Origin: Hydractinia symbiolongicarpus
Taxonomy: Eukaryota; Cnidaria; Hydrozoa; Anthoathecata; Hydractiniidae
Assembly: GCF_029227915.1 (NCBI RefSeq)
Contig: NC_079880.1
Span: forward strand, 12,057,501-12,117,500
Direction: 5' to 3'
DNA length: 60,000 bases
Position 1 is the first letter of the stretch. Each line of letters begins with the position of its first letter. Of the stretch, positions 58,993 through 60,000 are shown piece by piece. Under the pieces are notes generated by a model. The model did no database searches and was not told where the DNA came from. It was given only the letters and a program-made list of their open reading frames with translations. The position numbers and the translations under genes were made by a program.

Positions 58993-59359
58993 TGTTGGCT
59001 TAGCTTTTGACAATTACATTTAATTCTGCTTCTTGGAAGTGAAAATGACATGTGAATTTACATTGTTGTCCTTGCTACTTTTACCATCTATTGTGTGAAT
59101 TGCATTTCTAATTGTTCGTTCAGTGTTTCTAATGGTATAAAGGCAACTTATCTTGATTTCTGAATAATGAGAAATATCGAAAGTCATGGCTACTCAACTC
59201 ACTGCCTTCTTAATTTTAAAAGCAAAAAGGTGATAAAAAAGATTCTTTATATTATGCCGAAACACATGCCAGTTGATATTGGTAGAAAAAAACGAAAAAA
59301 AAACGTTGATGTCAAAAAAATCTGGTCCGTATATTACACATATTCTAGTTTTCAAAATA
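58993..59359. other. No clear gene
   Basis: The plus-strand frame 59167-59463 is Lys-rich and unrecognised. Confidence 0.35.
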
Positions 59360-59770
59360 CACTTAAGACTGATAATAAGACTGATAATACATTAAAAACA
59401 TTTATTACAACAAATACAGTGTATAAAGGGGAACTCCCAGGTCAAAATATTAATAGAATTTAATTAAAAATTTCATGTTTCTCTATGAGGTACGCCAAGG
59501 GTCCAGTAAAGATAAGAATAAAATATACTTCAAATACACCGTTTTTAATTGTTTCATTAAGGTTTGTGATGCAATAATACAGTGTATAAAGGGGAACTCT
59601 CAGTTTAAAATATTGATAGAATTTAATAGAAAACTTCATGTTCATATTATTTTCAACTTTTTCTTCATGAGGTACGCTAAAGGTCCAATAAATATAAGAA
59701 CAAAAATTACTTCAAATACAGTTTTTTTTTTAATTGTTACTTTAAGGTGTGCGATGCAAAAGACACAGTT
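59360..59770 (+). repeat. Tandem repeat, unit about 160-180 bp, 2.3 copies
   Basis: ACAGTGTATAAAGGGGAACTC occurs at about 59418 and 59580. ATGAGGTACGC-AAGGTCCA occurs at about 59485 and 59668. CTTCAAATACA-GTTTTT-AATTGTT occurs at about 59530 and 59712. Copies differ by small indels. It keeps frames open on both strands without sign of a protein. Confidence 0.7.
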
Positions 59771-60000
59771 GTATGAAGTAAAAAAAGAAGTTTTCCATGG
59801 AGAAGACAGTATGTACTTTAAACGACTGGCAGTGTGTATTGTTGAAAGCATTCAGATACGAGAATCACATCAAAAATCTATTGTGCTAATACGCAAAATA
59901 TTCAAACGTTTCCGCTATATTAGAAAACAAAGAAAATAATACTCGGCATAATATACTCGACAAAATTTAATTCCATCATTAATTATGCCATAAATTAATT

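Overview
This is an AT-rich (roughly one third G+C), low-gene-density piece of an animal nuclear genome. Spliceosomal introns, LINE, SINE, Helitron, PIF/Harbinger and P-element-like DNA, THAP domains, a SEFIR (IL-17-receptor-type) domain and a DZIP3-type HEPN domain joined to leucine-rich repeats all point to a metazoan. Dispersed words such as AATAAACGCCC, TTTCGCG and AGCTAGCT together with this gene content suggest an early-branching animal, most likely a cnidarian. The species cannot be fixed from the sequence alone.

Layout. 0.9-2.5 kb: a tRNA-derived SINE, a 5'-truncated LINE with a tetranucleotide tail, and a CACTA-like MITE. 5-7 kb: a MITE fragment and a 42-bp satellite. 7.9-10.75 kb: a complete but dead THAP/DDE transposon (ISL2EU type) with about 70-bp inverted termini. 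11.1-13.3 kb, minus strand: the 3' half of an IL-17-receptor-like gene (ectodomain exon, transmembrane exon, two SEFIR exons; splice phases agree). Possible upstream exons lie at 18.1 and 22.2 kb. 13.6-18.7 kb: Helitron-type arrays inside what may be the introns of that gene. 20.0-20.6 kb: a decayed THAP gene. 23-25 kb: simple repeats. 28.1-29.8 kb: larger Helitron-like elements. 30.2-33.2 kb: a decayed LINE interrupted by a palindrome-ended insertion. 33.5-35.4 kb: two SINEs. 37.2-44.0 kb, minus strand: a HEPN exon with an RX4H motif, then a nearly 6-kb LRR exon carrying many stops and frameshifts. 45.2-45.6 kb: an unrecognised two-exon fragment. 46.0-50.7 kb: a pile of nested Helitrons. 50.7-51.7 kb: a P-element-like THAP transposase relic. 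53.6-56.2 kb: two abutting Helitrons. 57.2-59.0 kb: a palindromic MITE, a Harbinger element inserted in a Helitron relic, and a SINE.

The dominant unexplained feature is a population of short non-autonomous Helitron-like elements: 5' TC...ATAATA, 3' hairpin followed by CTAG, and A/T flanks at the best-preserved sites. They occur as perfect head-to-tail arrays, as recurrent composite units with duplicated ends, and as one plus-strand element nested in a minus-strand one, which exposes the empty site. No Rep/helicase gene is visible in the window.

The two most interesting host loci are both immune-like: the SEFIR receptor, which looks intact over its last four exons, and the HEPN-coiled-coil-LRR locus, which looks like a recently decayed member of a larger family.
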